64,000 nt of DNA from Paenibacillus dokdonensis (GTDB lineage: Bacteria > Bacillota > Bacilli > Paenibacillales > Paenibacillaceae): contig NZ_STGQ01000001.1 of the NCBI RefSeq assembly GCF_004916975.1, positions 2,591,939 through 2,655,938 on the forward strand, in the 5' to 3' direction. Under the pieces are notes generated by a model, which made no database searches, was not told where the DNA came from, and was given only the letters and a program-made list of their open reading frames with translations. Both the position numbers and the translations under genes were made by a program. Position 1 is the first letter of the stretch. Each line of letters starts with the position of its first letter. Of this stretch, positions 1 to 8,769 are shown piece after piece.

Positions 1-2
1 CT

Positions 3-107
3 CTGAAATCTGAAACTCTTGCTGAAGGCTATCGTGTGATCGCCGAAATTTCTGGATACGATGAAGTTAATCAGTGGGTACTTCTTACCCGTGCTGAAGT
101 GATGTGA
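3..107 (+). CDS. C-terminal end of a WYL-type transcriptional regulator (partial)
   Basis: An open frame enters from the left edge and stops with TGA after 34 codons. The tail (GYRVIAEISGYDEVNQWVLL) resembles the last strand-helix of WYL-domain regulators of the YafY type, which are DNA-binding proteins with a ligand-sensing WYL domain. Only this tail is present, so the assignment rests on a short match; the usual final 'SYG.EAEVLEP' part is altered, and the gene may be decayed at its 3' end. A short gene-poor gap separates it from the convergent TetR gene. Confidence 0.4.
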   Translation: MKSETLAEGYRVIAEISGYDEVNQWVLLTRAEVM

Positions 108-252
108 AATCAGTATGAAAAGGCTGAGGTTAAGCAATTTACGGAGTAAGAAGAAGAGTGAGGGGGTTTTTAAAGCTCCGACCCAGAAGAAATTTCTAAA
201 ACAGCAGATACCTGAAAATTCAATAGTAATTCTTGAGTTAATGTCAAATATG

Positions 253-852
253 TTAAGCTTTGTGATCAAGACATGGTGTATTACGTATATACACGGTCAG
301 CATCCTCGCAATATCTTCCGGAGGAATTGCCTGATCCGTTGTAAACCATTGTTGGATAATTCCAAATTGGGCATTCCCTAAATAAGCAATGGCATAGTCA
401 GTAAATAAGCGGCTTTCATTGGTCATAGATGATTGATCTTGTTTCAAGTTTTCATACAAGCGAGTGCCTACTAAATACTGAAGCCGTTCTCTTAATTCTG
501 CTGGAGCTTCCGAATGGAACAGTGCTTTAAAAAAGCTAGCATGCTTTTGCATGTATTGAAAGGCTTCGGTGATAGGGGGATAAGCTCCTTGTTGATCAGG
601 ATGTTGCATCAAGTCTTGAATATGGATGGGCTCGAATGCCGTTAATAATCCTTTAACAAACGACGTTTCTTCGATCAGATGAAAGATATCTGTATAATGT
701 AAATAAAAGGTGCCTCTATTTATTCCGGCTTTTTCACAAAGGTTCTTAACGGTCAGCCCTTTAATACCTTCTCTATCTAAAATAGACAACAATGCGCTCT
801 CCATTAATGTACGACTCCGGATTACTCTCCTATCGATACTATTTTCGATCAT
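253..852 (-). CDS. TetR/AcrR family transcriptional regulator
   Basis: 199 residues. The N-terminal helix-turn-helix shows the usual pattern (GLTVKNLCEKAGINRGTFYLHY), followed by an all-helical ligand domain of the type seen in Firmicute TetR proteins with a C-terminal TetR_C domain. I start at the ATG at 850-852 because an AAGGAG box lies at 861-866; an in-frame ATG 18 bases upstream has no such box. Upstream lie direct repeats at 881-925 that could be its operator. The nearest other gene is a DinB relic and an aldo/keto reductase transcribed away from it, a common target arrangement. Ligand unknown. Confidence 0.85.
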   Translation of the reverse strand: MIENSIDRRVIRSRTLMESALLSILDREGIKGLTVKNLCEKAGINRGTFYLHYTDIFHLIEETSFVKGLLTAFEPIHIQDLMQHPDQQGAYPPITEAFQYMQKHASFFKALFHSEAPAELRERLQYLVGTRLYENLKQDQSSMTNESRLFTDYAIAYLGNAQFGIIQQWFTTDQAIPPEDIARMLTVYIRNTPCLDHKA

Positions 853-880
853 TTGTTTACCTCCTTGCATGAATGTTGGA

Positions 881-925
881 TCTATTAATCAACACTTTTG
901 ATGGTATATCTACTAATCAACACTT
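881..925. promoter_or_regulatory. Direct repeats upstream of the TetR gene, candidate operator
   Basis: TCTATTAATCAACACTT (881-897) and TCTACTAATCAACACTT (909-925) differ at one base and are 28 bp apart start to start, i.e. on nearly the same helix face after three turns. The core TTAATCAACAC occurs a third time at 983-993. They lie immediately upstream of the TetR start, so autoregulation is the simplest reading; direct rather than inverted repeats are unusual for a TetR operator. Confidence 0.4.
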
Positions 926-1138
926 GGCCTTTTATATTCATTGATCTCCTCAGTATGCTTCATTATAATTGGCTTTACAGCCTTAATCAACACGAGTTCA
1001 TTTTCGGGATGAGAAAATTAAAGGAGAACCACATGAAATCTCGCTGACTTGAAGGAACGGGCACAAGATTAAGCGCGTCAGGTGTAACTCCATCGGGTAT
1101 TCATAATGCTTTCTCTGTACAGAAGGAAGGAGTCACGA

Positions 1139-1376
1139 ATGAACCATCCAGCACAAATGTTTAAATATCACGCATGGCATTATACTTGACGATCCTTCCA
1201 ACGGAATTCGAAAGACACGATTATCTGAGATTGTGTTTCAAATCGTCAATCATGGCACCTATCATAGGGGCAATATATCTACGATGCTTCGTCAATTGGG
1301 ATACGCATCTATCAAGAATGATTATTCATTATTTTGGTATAAGGAACCAGGGGACATGAAAATTAAATCCACATGA
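1139..1376 (+). pseudogene. DinB-family protein, internally deleted
   Basis: A DinB-like N-terminus (MNHPAQMFKYHAWH) begins at the ATG at 1139 after a GAAGGAAGGAG box, but stops after 17 codons. In a second frame, from about 1194, the DinB C-terminal half continues: EIVFQIVNHGTYHRGNISTM, with the His pair of the metal-binding H-x(3)-H motif, ending at TGA 1374-1376. The middle of the protein, including the first metal-binding His helix, is missing. DinB proteins are four-helix metal proteins often acting as thiol-dependent transferases. This copy cannot be functional as read. Confidence 0.75.
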
Positions 1377-1389
1377 GAGGAGAACGATC

Positions 1390-2433
1390 ATGGAATATAG
1401 ATATCTTGGAAAGACGGGTACCAAAGTCAGCACGTTTGCATTAGGCGGATCCAGTTTTGGATCAAGGGCAAGCGAAGAAGAGAGCATAAAAATGATTGAT
1501 GAGGCATTGGACTTTGGCATCAATCTGATCGACACATCTAACAGATACGGAAAAGGGGAATCAGAACGCACTATCGGAAAAGCGATTAAGAACAGACGTC
1601 AAAATGTCATATTAGCTACTAAATTTGGGGCAGAGGCGACAGATGAAATAAATCAAAGTGGTGCATCTCGCCGCTGGATTCGAACGGCTGTTGAACAAAG
1701 TCTTTTACGTTTGCAAACCGACTATATAGATCTTTACCAGCTTCATCTTCCTTTTGAATCTGTTGCTTATGAGGAGATTCTATTAACGTTGAATGATCTG
1801 GTGAGAGAAGGGAAGATTCATCATATCGGCACTTCAAATCACCTGGGTTGGCAAATGGTTCAAGCACAAGCCATTAGTGATCGATATCATATTCAGCGTT
1901 TTGTAAGTGAGCAAACACCTTATTCTATGATCAATCGACGAATGGAGTTTGAACTTGCTGAAGTCGCTAAACAATATGACCTCTCTTTATTTGTGTACAG
2001 TCCCTTATCCGGCGGCTTACTAACGGGTAAATACAAGGCCGGCCAGGCTGCGCAAAGCGATTCACGCGCTGCCACATTAAAAGGATATGCAGATACGCTG
2101 GATCCTGAGCTGGCTGATAATGAATATAAGTTTAACATCATTGAAAAGCTGCACAAGCTTGCAAATGAAGCGGGGATTCGACTGGCGGATATGGCAATCG
2201 CTTTTACCCAAAGTCATCCATCCGTCACATCAACGCTATGGGGACCACGCACTTTAGAGCAATTAAAATCCTATATCTCCGGTGCAGAACTGAGACTCGG
2301 CACGGATATATTGGATGCGATTGACGTCATTGTTCCGCCAGGCAAACGCATCGATGACAAAGAGCAAACCTGGACTCCTGAGTGGATGAGTGATGAACGG
2401 CGCAGGCGACACGCATTCGTTGGCGGGTATTAA
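1390..2433 (+). CDS. Aldo/keto reductase, K+-channel beta-subunit-like group
   Basis: 347 residues with the complete AKR catalytic tetrad: Asp48, Tyr53 (in IDTSNRYGKGE), Lys78 (ATKFG) and His119 (YQLHLPF). The C-terminal NADPH-binding region (STLWGPRTLEQLKSYI) is present. It should reduce aldehydes or ketones with NADPH in the cytoplasm. An AGAGGAG box precedes the ATG by 7 bases. It follows the DinB relic by 13 bases and may once have formed an operon with it. A hairpin at 2455-2489 lies just downstream. Substrate cannot be told from sequence. Confidence 0.9.
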   Translation: MEYRYLGKTGTKVSTFALGGSSFGSRASEEESIKMIDEALDFGINLIDTSNRYGKGESERTIGKAIKNRRQNVILATKFGAEATDEINQSGASRRWIRTAVEQSLLRLQTDYIDLYQLHLPFESVAYEEILLTLNDLVREGKIHHIGTSNHLGWQMVQAQAISDRYHIQRFVSEQTPYSMINRRMEFELAEVAKQYDLSLFVYSPLSGGLLTGKYKAGQAAQSDSRAATLKGYADTLDPELADNEYKFNIIEKLHKLANEAGIRLADMAIAFTQSHPSVTSTLWGPRTLEQLKSYISGAELRLGTDILDAIDVIVPPGKRIDDKEQTWTPEWMSDERRRRHAFVGGY

Positions 2434-2454
2434 AGAAGAATAAATCTCCAATGG

Positions 2455-2489
2455 GATAGTCCTCATCTTGATTTAAGATGTGGACTATC
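2455..2489 (+). terminator. Stem-loop after the aldo/keto reductase gene
   Basis: GATAGTCCTCATCTT pairs with AAGATGTGGACTATC (14 of 15 pairs) around a 5-base loop. No T-run follows, so it is a hairpin with termination only inferred from its position 20 bases after the stop codon. Confidence 0.5.
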
Positions 2490-2571
2490 TGACACTTACG
2501 AGGATTGCTGGTGACCCACATTAAACACGCCTAAATTGCCTTCCCAATTTTCCCAGTCAGGTAGTGCTCAT

Positions 2572-2871
2572 TTAAGAGTCATCGGCATTAGAATCCGATC
2601 TGTTCTCGTTTAGACTCATAGAAACTTGTTCTCGGTAGGCCGAAGGAGAGATCCCATACTTTTTCTTGAATAAGGTCGAGAAGTACGTGATGTTGTATAT
2701 TCCGACGGATTCGTTGATTTTGGCTGCCGTTTCATTGGTAGTAACTAGCAGTTACTTGGCTTTCTCCAGCCGCGTATGATCAAGGAATTCGCTAAAGGAT
2801 TGTCCGGTAGAGCCTTTGAAAAGCTTGCCTAGAAGTTGTCGTTTTTCATTATGTTCAGGGATCGACACCAT
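2572..2871 (-). pseudogene. AraC-type DNA-binding domain relic with a nonsense codon
   Basis: Read on the minus strand, the frame gives an AraC/YesN-type double helix-turn-helix: FKGSTGQSFSEFLDHTRLEK, then a TAA where the family has a residue before LLVTTNETAAKINESV, then YFSTLFKKKYGISPSAYRE and a natural TAA at 2572-2574. Only the C-terminal DNA-binding domain is present; the receiver or sensor part expected upstream is absent. The single in-frame stop splits the two HTH motifs. This is the remnant of a response regulator or AraC regulator. Confidence 0.8.
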
Positions 2872-2902
2872 ACGTAGTCACCTTGATATATTCCAGGTTT
2901 AT

Positions 2903-3049
2903 TTAAGTTGCATTTTCCGCGGCACTAAGAACTTGACTTTGTGAACTAACGACAGAGTCATGGGAAAACAACATGATGGATCCACCCATGATTGCTACAC
3001 TCAGAGGAATAGCTGCAATTGCTATCACTTTCTTTTTCTTCACTTTCAT
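2903..3049 (-). CDS. Small secreted or membrane-anchored peptide, 48 residues
   Basis: Reading frame of 48 codons on the minus strand with a GGAGG box immediately upstream (complement of 3051-3056). The peptide opens with a Lys-rich start (MKVKKKK), a hydrophobic core (VIAIAAIPLSVAIMGGSIML) and a short polar tail ending SAAENAT, typical of a signal peptide plus a few residues. It may be the preserved 5' end of a longer exported protein, since nothing homologous continues after the stop. No family recognised. It lies 5' of the AraC relic on the same strand. Confidence 0.45.
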   Translation of the reverse strand: MKVKKKKVIAIAAIPLSVAIMGGSIMLFSHDSVVSSQSQVLSAAENAT

Positions 3050-3724
3050 TTCCTCCCTTAATAAGCGCTATGTTCCATCCATTCGCATAACCACTTATAA
3101 ACGTGTCGGTACTAAGAATGATCCAGGCATTGGGTTACATACCGCTGCACGTAACTCGTCATTATAGTCTCCCTTTACGTAGGTGCCTGGAGCCATAAAT
3201 CCAATTTGACCATATAAATTGGGGCAAGCAAAGTCGTAAATTATTATTTTGCCTTTTTACAACTCGGTGGACAAGAACTTGATCCCATTGCCGAAAAAGA
3301 GAAGAACATGGTACTATTGCCGATTTGTGTTTATCTAAATGAAGTTATTATTGCCACGAATGCGTTGAACAGCGAGTTTTGGAATGGAAGCTTTAGTTTA
3401 GTATATCTAAAGCGGATAAAAGATTGATGATCTTCGGGCCGTATGAACCTAGAATCGCCAGTCTGATGTATATATTAATGGTCTAGATCCAGTAACTGTG
3501 AACCCCACTAAAATCTAAAAGGGGTGAGGTCTAGGGCTTCTTTCTACATTTCGTATTATTTTACACACAAGAATATTTAGATACTGCAATGGATTTAGAG
3601 AAAAGTATTCAGATTTCCAAATGATGATACTTTATAAAATATAAAGAGAGAATAGTGTCTAGAAAATTTAAGATTGTCTCCAATATTTTTATAATGAACG
3701 TTATATAAAGAAGGTGTGAATTTT
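3050..3724. other. Gene-free stretch with a degenerate copy of the structured repeat
   Basis: No reading frame here looks real. About 3258-3330 contains GGACAAGAACTTGATCCCATT and GAAGAACATGGTACTATTGC, worn versions of the GACAAGAAC units of the repeat family described at 5054-5213, without a readable long hairpin. The DNA from about 3550 onward is markedly AT-rich and leads into the MFS gene; a plausible promoter lies there but I could not fix its boxes. Confidence 0.35.
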
Positions 3725-4849
3725 ATGAATACAAAACAAATAACAGCAGTAGGTTTGCCAATGATTGCCGTGACTTATGGTTTATCCCGGTTTAGTTATG
3801 GTTTAATGCTCCCATATATTAACGGTACATTGAATATGGATCAATCCACTAGTGGGTTAATCTCGTCTTTATCATACATTGCTTATTGTATAGCAATCAT
3901 ATTTGCAATGGCGTTTTCTAATAAGTTCACTCCAAAATCTATTCTTATGGCCGCTGGATTATCATCTATTATTGGTTTGGGTATAATCTCTATTTCTCCT
4001 AATTCGGTAGTACTTGGTTCAGGTATATTCCTGGCAGGGCTAAGTACAGGACTATCATCCCCACCATACGCTAATATTGTTAGCACTAACGTAGAAACAA
4101 GGTTACAAAATCAGGCTAATTCATGGATTAATTCCGGTACAAGTATTGGAACAGCTTTTACCGGGGCAATTGCTATCCTTATGACAAATAGTTGGAGAGA
4201 AACATATTTGATATTTATGGTCATTGTTATTTTTGTTCTCTTTATTAATTATAAAGTACTTCCAAAGCAGCAGGTTTCAGAAAAGAAGGCGATAGTTGGC
4301 TTCTCTAAAAAGGAATGGAGGCACTCTATTCAACTAATTATTGCCTCTTTACTTATAGGAATATCCTGCTCTGCCTACTGGACATTCTCTAAAGATTTTA
4401 TACTAAATTTAGATAATGTTCCCACATCTCTAGGAGAGTGGTTTTGGGTGATTATTGGACTAGCAGGTTTACTAGGAGGAACTTCCGGTGCATTTATAGA
4501 TAAGTTTGGTTTAATGAGTGCGTACAGGATTTCTATATTAGTACTTTCAACTTCGTCCCTAATTCTAGGGATTTACCCAGATAACAATATAATATGGTTC
4601 CTTTCACCAGTTCTTTTTGGAAGCTCTTATATTTTCATGACAGGAGTCTTATTAGTATGGGGGATTTCCGTATTTAAGACTAATCCATCATTCGGGTTAG
4701 GTGTACCGTTCTTAATACTTGCACTCGGCCAAGCAGTAGGGGCTATATTGTCAGGGGTAATAGCTGATTTGTCAGGATATTATACTCTTTTTATTGGGTC
4801 TTCTATCATTGGCTATGTAACTTTAGTATTTAAACTCAAAACAAAATGA
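3725..4849 (+). CDS. MFS transporter, YbfB/YjiJ-like
   Basis: 374 residues, about 12 hydrophobic segments, with an MFS-type N-half (GLSRFSYGLMLPYI, then a long loop-helix pattern) resembling the MFS_4 / YbfB-YjiJ group. These are putative secondary transporters of the cytoplasmic membrane; substrates are mostly unknown. I take the ATG at 3725, about 10 bases after AAGG (3711-3714); a GTG at 3716 directly abuts that box and is unlikely. Base composition is clearly more AT-rich than in neighbouring modules, suggesting separate acquisition. It stands alone, with a module-boundary motif at 4950-4970. Confidence 0.85.
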   Translation: MNTKQITAVGLPMIAVTYGLSRFSYGLMLPYINGTLNMDQSTSGLISSLSYIAYCIAIIFAMAFSNKFTPKSILMAAGLSSIIGLGIISISPNSVVLGSGIFLAGLSTGLSSPPYANIVSTNVETRLQNQANSWINSGTSIGTAFTGAIAILMTNSWRETYLIFMVIVIFVLFINYKVLPKQQVSEKKAIVGFSKKEWRHSIQLIIASLLIGISCSAYWTFSKDFILNLDNVPTSLGEWFWVIIGLAGLLGGTSGAFIDKFGLMSAYRISILVLSTSSLILGIYPDNNIIWFLSPVLFGSSYIFMTGVLLVWGISVFKTNPSFGLGVPFLILALGQAVGAILSGVIADLSGYYTLFIGSSIIGYVTLVFKLKTK

Positions 4850-4949
4850 TATCTCGTTTTAGAATCTACAATGGTGCCGTTGCGCAGAAAGACGAAATAA
4901 TCAATGTTACAGTCGAGTGGAAAGATAGTACAGAGGAGCTAAAGCTTTC

Positions 4950-4970
4950 AACTAACGGGAGACGATAGCA
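4950..4970 (+). repeat. Module-boundary motif, copy 1
   Basis: CAACTAACGGGAGACGATAGC. The ends form an imperfect palindrome (ACTAACG / CGATAG). The same motif recurs at least twelve times in the window, mostly in stretches between gene modules. Confidence 0.6.
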
Positions 4971-5053
4971 TCAATAAAGACATGACGTCAGCCAGCCAGA
5001 GTGAACGACTGCTTTTCACTATAGAAAATTTGCCCCTCTTCTTTTATAAATAA

Positions 5054-5213
5054 TTGTCAAGGGACAAGAACCTAGTCCCATTGAAAGTCGCTATTGTAGC
5101 GGCTTTTTTATTTTATCGGTACAAGTTCTTGTCCCGAGCTAAGGACAAGAACTTGTACCGATTGCCGTAAAAGACAAGAACATGGCCAGATTACCGATTA
5201 GATAAATATCTAA
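5054..5213 (+). repeat. Structured interspersed repeat, copy R2
   Basis: Order: GGGACAAGAAC...GTCCC, then a terminator-like hairpin (AGTCGCTATTGTAGCGGC plus T-run, about 5085-5110), then a perfect 20-bp hairpin (arms 5115-5134 and 5143-5162, loop 5135-5142), then AAGACAAGAACATGGCC...ATTACCGATTAGATAA. The unit GACAAGAAC occurs repeatedly, once inverted. Related copies lie at 6730-6980, 17922-17975, 22361-22572, 25597-25725, 29587-29805, 49262-49412 and 53511-53712. The T-run suggests it also terminates transcription. Confidence 0.85.
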
Positions 5214-5356
5214 CAGATTGAAACTCGGAGACAATTTGTTGACAATTTGTTCAATAAATGATGATATCTCTGGACTATATTAAATATATGAAACTAAAAA
5301 TTTGATTTTTGTATTGTTTTGGAGAAGAAAAAGTGAAGTACACGGAGGTACAAAAA

Positions 5357-5462
5357 ATGAAGAAAAAAATATTTTTCAATCGTTTTGGTTTCAGTAGTAA
5401 CGCTTTTAACAGCGTTCGCTCTACGAAGATGCTCATCTTCAATCGATTTATTCGTCAAATGA
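5357..5462 (+). pseudogene. Relic of a secreted protein gene (signal peptide start, frameshifted)
   Basis: A good CGGAGG box precedes ATG 5357. The frame begins MKKKIFF and, with a shift of one base near 5376, continues as SIVLVSVVTLLTAFAL, a clear signal-peptide core, before stopping at 5460-5462. Without the shift the frame loses all hydrophobicity. This looks like the 5' end of an exported protein whose remainder has been deleted. Confidence 0.5.
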
Positions 5463-5545
5463 AAAGATGTTCATAACTTTAATTCAAAGTGATAATGGAA
5501 CACTCTGTTATAAATTCAGTGAAAGTTGGAGGTCATGGAAAATCT

Positions 5546-6463
5546 ATGATTATATCTTTTAAAGAAACAAAAATGGTACTTGTCTTGCTCGTTTTGTTAG
5601 TAATCATTACAGGATGCTCCGCAAAAATGCCTGTATCGTCAAATGAAAATCATTCTTCAACTAATCTACCTCAAAATACATCCCCCACAACCGAGACCGG
5701 GAATGAAGCACCCAAAGTGTCGAACATACCAACGATCCCACCGGTTAAGTATGATCCTGCCTGGCCGGATCGTACAGTGAAGTCTTCTAGCGGGCATCTT
5801 GTGAATAGTTGTGTTCCAGGCGAGCTACGCGATAAAGCAACTACATTGACAACCAGTGATGGGGTGTATCTGTCAGCACTTGTGCTTGGCAGCGGAGACA
5901 AAGGAGTCCTGCTTGCACACGAGCAAGGCTATAACATTTGCTCTTTTCTTGACATGGGAACTGAACTGGCCGACAGTGGATATCTAGTCGTTATTCCTGA
6001 ATATCGTAATCATGGTGCCTCACAGAAAATTCAAGAGGATAATCAGAATATAGATCGTGATGCCGATGCAGCCTTAAGCGAACTCAAACGATTGGGTGCA
6101 AAGAAAGTATTTTTGGCAGGAGCATCATGCGGTGGTAGTACAGCAATCATTGCAGGCGTTCGTCAAGAGTTGCCTATTGAGGGGCTGATCATACTTTCTT
6201 CTCCTGCACAATGTGGGCCCCATGATGCAATTCCAAGCGTCAAAAAGATTAAAGTGCCATCCCTGTTTGTTTTTTCACCTGGTGATTATGGAGGCTCAAT
6301 TGAAAAAGAAGTGCGCAAATTATATCAAGCATCCGGAGCAACTGATAAAGAGCTAATTGTGGATGAGAGTGGTTATCATGGAACAGATATGTACCATAAG
6401 GGGGAGCACGGCGATGCATTAAAGTCCAAGCTCATTGACTTTGTTAAAAAGAATTTTAATTAA
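5546..6463 (+). CDS. Lipoprotein with alpha/beta-hydrolase domain
   Basis: 305 residues from the chosen start. A lipoprotein signal is clear: MIISFKETK, a hydrophobic run, then the lipobox VIITGC. A Ser/Thr/Pro-rich linker follows, then an alpha/beta-hydrolase fold of the dienelactone-hydrolase or BAAT type: nucleophile elbow GASCGG, a late acidic residue in FSPGDYGG and a final His in ESGYHGTDMY. It would act outside the cell, tethered to the membrane, on an unknown ester or acyl substrate. I choose ATG 5546 for the lipoprotein signal; the GGAGG at 5529-5533 is 12 bases away, slightly far. Stand-alone gene. Confidence 0.8.
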   Translation: MIISFKETKMVLVLLVLLVIITGCSAKMPVSSNENHSSTNLPQNTSPTTETGNEAPKVSNIPTIPPVKYDPAWPDRTVKSSSGHLVNSCVPGELRDKATTLTTSDGVYLSALVLGSGDKGVLLAHEQGYNICSFLDMGTELADSGYLVVIPEYRNHGASQKIQEDNQNIDRDADAALSELKRLGAKKVFLAGASCGGSTAIIAGVRQELPIEGLIILSSPAQCGPHDAIPSVKKIKVPSLFVFSPGDYGGSIEKEVRKLYQASGATDKELIVDESGYHGTDMYHKGEHGDALKSKLIDFVKKNFN

Positions 6464-6729
6464 GTAAACTCAAAATGAGGGTGTTTAATCTGAGGCGTCA
6501 ATGTTTATCGGCATTTTCTCTTGTATCCTATTGATATTTGTATTTTTGATATTTCATAGAAAATGTAGTCGTAAAAAGAAAAGAAGCAAGTATTTCATAA
6601 CAAATGCATAATTCCGACAGGCAATAGAACTTCAAATAGGTTCACGCAGCGGAAGCACGCTGACCTAAGTTTTTCATATTTTGAAGGAGATTGGCACTAA
6701 CCTATGGCGATGCAGAATACCCGAGTTGT
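6464..6729. other. Gene-free stretch after the lipoprotein hydrolase
   Basis: Short frames only. A weak hydrophobic frame (about 6500-6560, FIGIFSCILLIFVFLIFHRK) begins soon after the hydrolase stop and could be a tiny membrane peptide, but it has no good start and ribosome binding site together. Otherwise nothing is seen before the repeat at 6730. Confidence 0.3.
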
Positions 6730-6980
6730 TTTTGTTTCTTTTAATTGACGTACAATGAGGGAAACGGAGGGTAATGGGGTCACATTTGTGTCATTAAAAT
6801 AGGTGTCGAGGGACAAGAACATAGACCCATTGAAAGTCGCTATTTTAGCGGCTTTTTGTTTTATCGGTACAAGTTTTTGTCCCATGCCTAAGACAAAAAC
6901 TTATACCGATTGCCGAAAAGGACAAGAACATGAGCCGATTACCGCGGCAGACTTTTCTCAACTAAAGGGAGGATAGTTGA
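6730..6980 (+). repeat. Structured interspersed repeat, copy R3 (longest form)
   Basis: Contains an extra 5' part (from TTTTAATTGACGTACAATG) that only R10 at 53.5 kb shares, then the core: GGGACAAGAAC, terminator hairpin at about 6834-6858, long hairpin with arms 6863-6881 and 6892-6910, GACAAGAACATGAGCCGATTACCG and the boundary motif CAACTAAAGGGAGGATAGTTG at 6959-6979. Relative to R2 the arm change C to T (GTTCTTG to GTTTTTG) is matched by G to A in the other arm, a compensatory change; one other position is a mismatch. Confidence 0.8.
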
Positions 6981-7117
6981 TTTAGAACCACCCCTTAAAG
7001 AAAAAGCCTTAGTGATGGATCTTTTGATCTCTTCTCACACATGGCATTATCTAGATTAGGTAGTATTAATGGTGAAAGCACTGGATTTAAAAATTGAATT
7101 TATTTGGTGGTGCAATG

Positions 7118-8491
7118 ATGATTACTCATGAACTCAAAGTTATTGAACGAATGTCTGAAGGCGTTGGGTTATCTTCGGAGTTTGAGGGACTTTTGATTCA
7201 AGGAGTGTCTATTGACTCCAGAACCGTAAAGCCAGGTAATTTATTTATCCCAATTATAAGGGAGTTAGATGGGCATAATTATGTTAGTGAAGCAATAACT
7301 AAAGGAGCGATTGCTTCTTTTTGGCAAAAGGATCACCCTAACCCACCAGATCATCTACCGTTAATTTATGTAGATGATTGCTTAGGAGCTTTACAAAAAG
7401 TAGCGGCACAATATCGACGAGAATTACCAGTCAAAGTTATTGGTGTTACGGGTAGTAATGGTAAAACAACTACAAAAGAGATGCTAAATTCTGTTTTACA
7501 GACAAAATTTCGAGTTTATAAAACAGAAGGAAATTTAAACAGTCAAGTAGGTGTTCCATTAACGGTATTAGGGATAAAAAAAGATGCTGAAATTTCAATA
7601 ATTGAGATGGGGATGAGTGAAAGAGGGCAAATTGAGCAACTTTCTCGTATTACCAACCCTGACATAGCAGTAATTACAATGATAGGTGTTTCCCGTCTAT
7701 CAAGCCTCGGCTCCAGAGAAGCAATAGCAGCAGCAAAATTGGAAATCGTTACCGGTCTAAAGAGTGGCGGATGTTTTGTTTTCAACGGTGACGAGCCATT
7801 ATTAACTAAAGAAATCTTTGAAATTAAAAAAATTAGCTCATTAGAAATCATTAGTTTTGGTCAGGGGAATTTTAATGATGTGAGCGTCGAGAATGTATTA
7901 TCAAACTCCGATGGTTCCCAATTCTCTGTCGCAAACGACATTTACTACCTTCCACTGCTCGGTGCCCATAATATTAATAATGCACTAGCTACAATAGCCA
8001 TTGCTCTAAGGTTGGGTTTAAACTCTGCAGAAATAAATGAAGGATTTCTTCATTTGGAAATGCCTGATATGAGATTAGAGAAGATTATTTCACCATCGGG
8101 ATTTACCATAATTAATGATGCATGGAATGCTAGTCCGGATTCGCTAAATGCAGCAATTAAGACTTTTCAAGAACTGACGGGTTATAATGATAAGCATTTA
8201 GTCATTGGTGATATGCTTGAACTTGGTGATCATGAAGAAGAGTTCCACCGAGTAATTGGTATGAACCTTGATCCGGATAAAATAAATTATATTTATACTT
8301 TCGGTAATCTCAGTTACCATATTGCATCAGAAGCAATAAAGAGATATCCACCAGGTGCTGTAAAAACATTTAAAGATAAAAAAGGGTTGGCAAATGCACT
8401 AAACCAAGCAATTAAGAAAAATGATTTAATTTTGTTAAAAGCATCACGAGCAATACAAATTGATTCAATTATCCCATTCTTAATGAAGTAA
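7118..8491 (+). CDS. murF: MurF-like ligase (UDP-MurNAc-tripeptide--D-Ala-D-Ala ligase family), stand-alone paralog
   Basis: 457 residues with the three Mur-ligase domains: N-terminal substrate domain, ATP-binding domain with P-loop GVTGSNGKTTT (Lys116), EGNLNSQVG, the acidic IIEMGMSERG, then the C-terminal domain with GAHNINNALA, MRLE and INDAWNASPDS. MurF adds D-Ala-D-Ala to the cell-wall precursor in the cytoplasm. Unusual: where MurF has a conserved His in the NIGEAHLE-type motif this protein reads MIGVSRLS, with Arg193. It stands alone, far from ddl or a division cluster, so a housekeeping role is unlikely; a specialised or decayed paralog is more plausible. Start chosen between ATGs at 7115 and 7118 on distance from GGTGG. 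Confidence 0.8.
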   Translation: MITHELKVIERMSEGVGLSSEFEGLLIQGVSIDSRTVKPGNLFIPIIRELDGHNYVSEAITKGAIASFWQKDHPNPPDHLPLIYVDDCLGALQKVAAQYRRELPVKVIGVTGSNGKTTTKEMLNSVLQTKFRVYKTEGNLNSQVGVPLTVLGIKKDAEISIIEMGMSERGQIEQLSRITNPDIAVITMIGVSRLSSLGSREAIAAAKLEIVTGLKSGGCFVFNGDEPLLTKEIFEIKKISSLEIISFGQGNFNDVSVENVLSNSDGSQFSVANDIYYLPLLGAHNINNALATIAIALRLGLNSAEINEGFLHLEMPDMRLEKIISPSGFTIINDAWNASPDSLNAAIKTFQELTGYNDKHLVIGDMLELGDHEEEFHRVIGMNLDPDKINYIYTFGNLSYHIASEAIKRYPPGAVKTFKDKKGLANALNQAIKKNDLILLKASRAIQIDSIIPFLMK

Positions 8492-8496
8492 TCACT

Positions 8497-8518
8497 AAAC
8501 TAACGGAACACAATAGCT
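8497..8518 (+). repeat. Module-boundary motif, copy 3
   Basis: AAACTAACGGAACACAATAG, directly after the murF-like stop codon. Same ACTAACGG...ATAG skeleton as the other copies. Confidence 0.5.
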
Positions 8519-8544
8519 AATCATGGCATGGCGGCAGCCCAGGG

Positions 8545-8635
8545 TGTTACATTAAAGCCGTTGTAGGTGGGACACTTTTTTATCGCAATTAATGCGGGAC
8601 AAGAATATTACGCTTACGGGGAACGATAGTTGAAT
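8545..8635 (+). repeat. Truncated structured repeat with boundary motif (R4)
   Basis: Shows worn parts of the repeat: AAAGCCGTTGTAGGTGG, a T-run, TTTATCGC, GGGACAAGAATATTACG and the boundary motif ending GGGGAACGATAGTTGAATAA at 8617-8636. The long hairpin is missing, so it is a deletion product. Confidence 0.5.
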
Positions 8636-8769
8636 AACCGACTAGGAAGGCGTAATCCCTCTTGAATATAGGTTCTCACTAACTTGAGAAATTCTTCTGA
8701 TGATAAATCTTTTTGACGCTGATTAAGTATGGCTGTGGGGTACTTCTGGAATGCTTCTTAATACACTGC

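Noticed and set aside
1174..1359. 61-codon frame between the TetR and reductase genes
   Set aside because: Out of frame with the DinB relic that explains the region.
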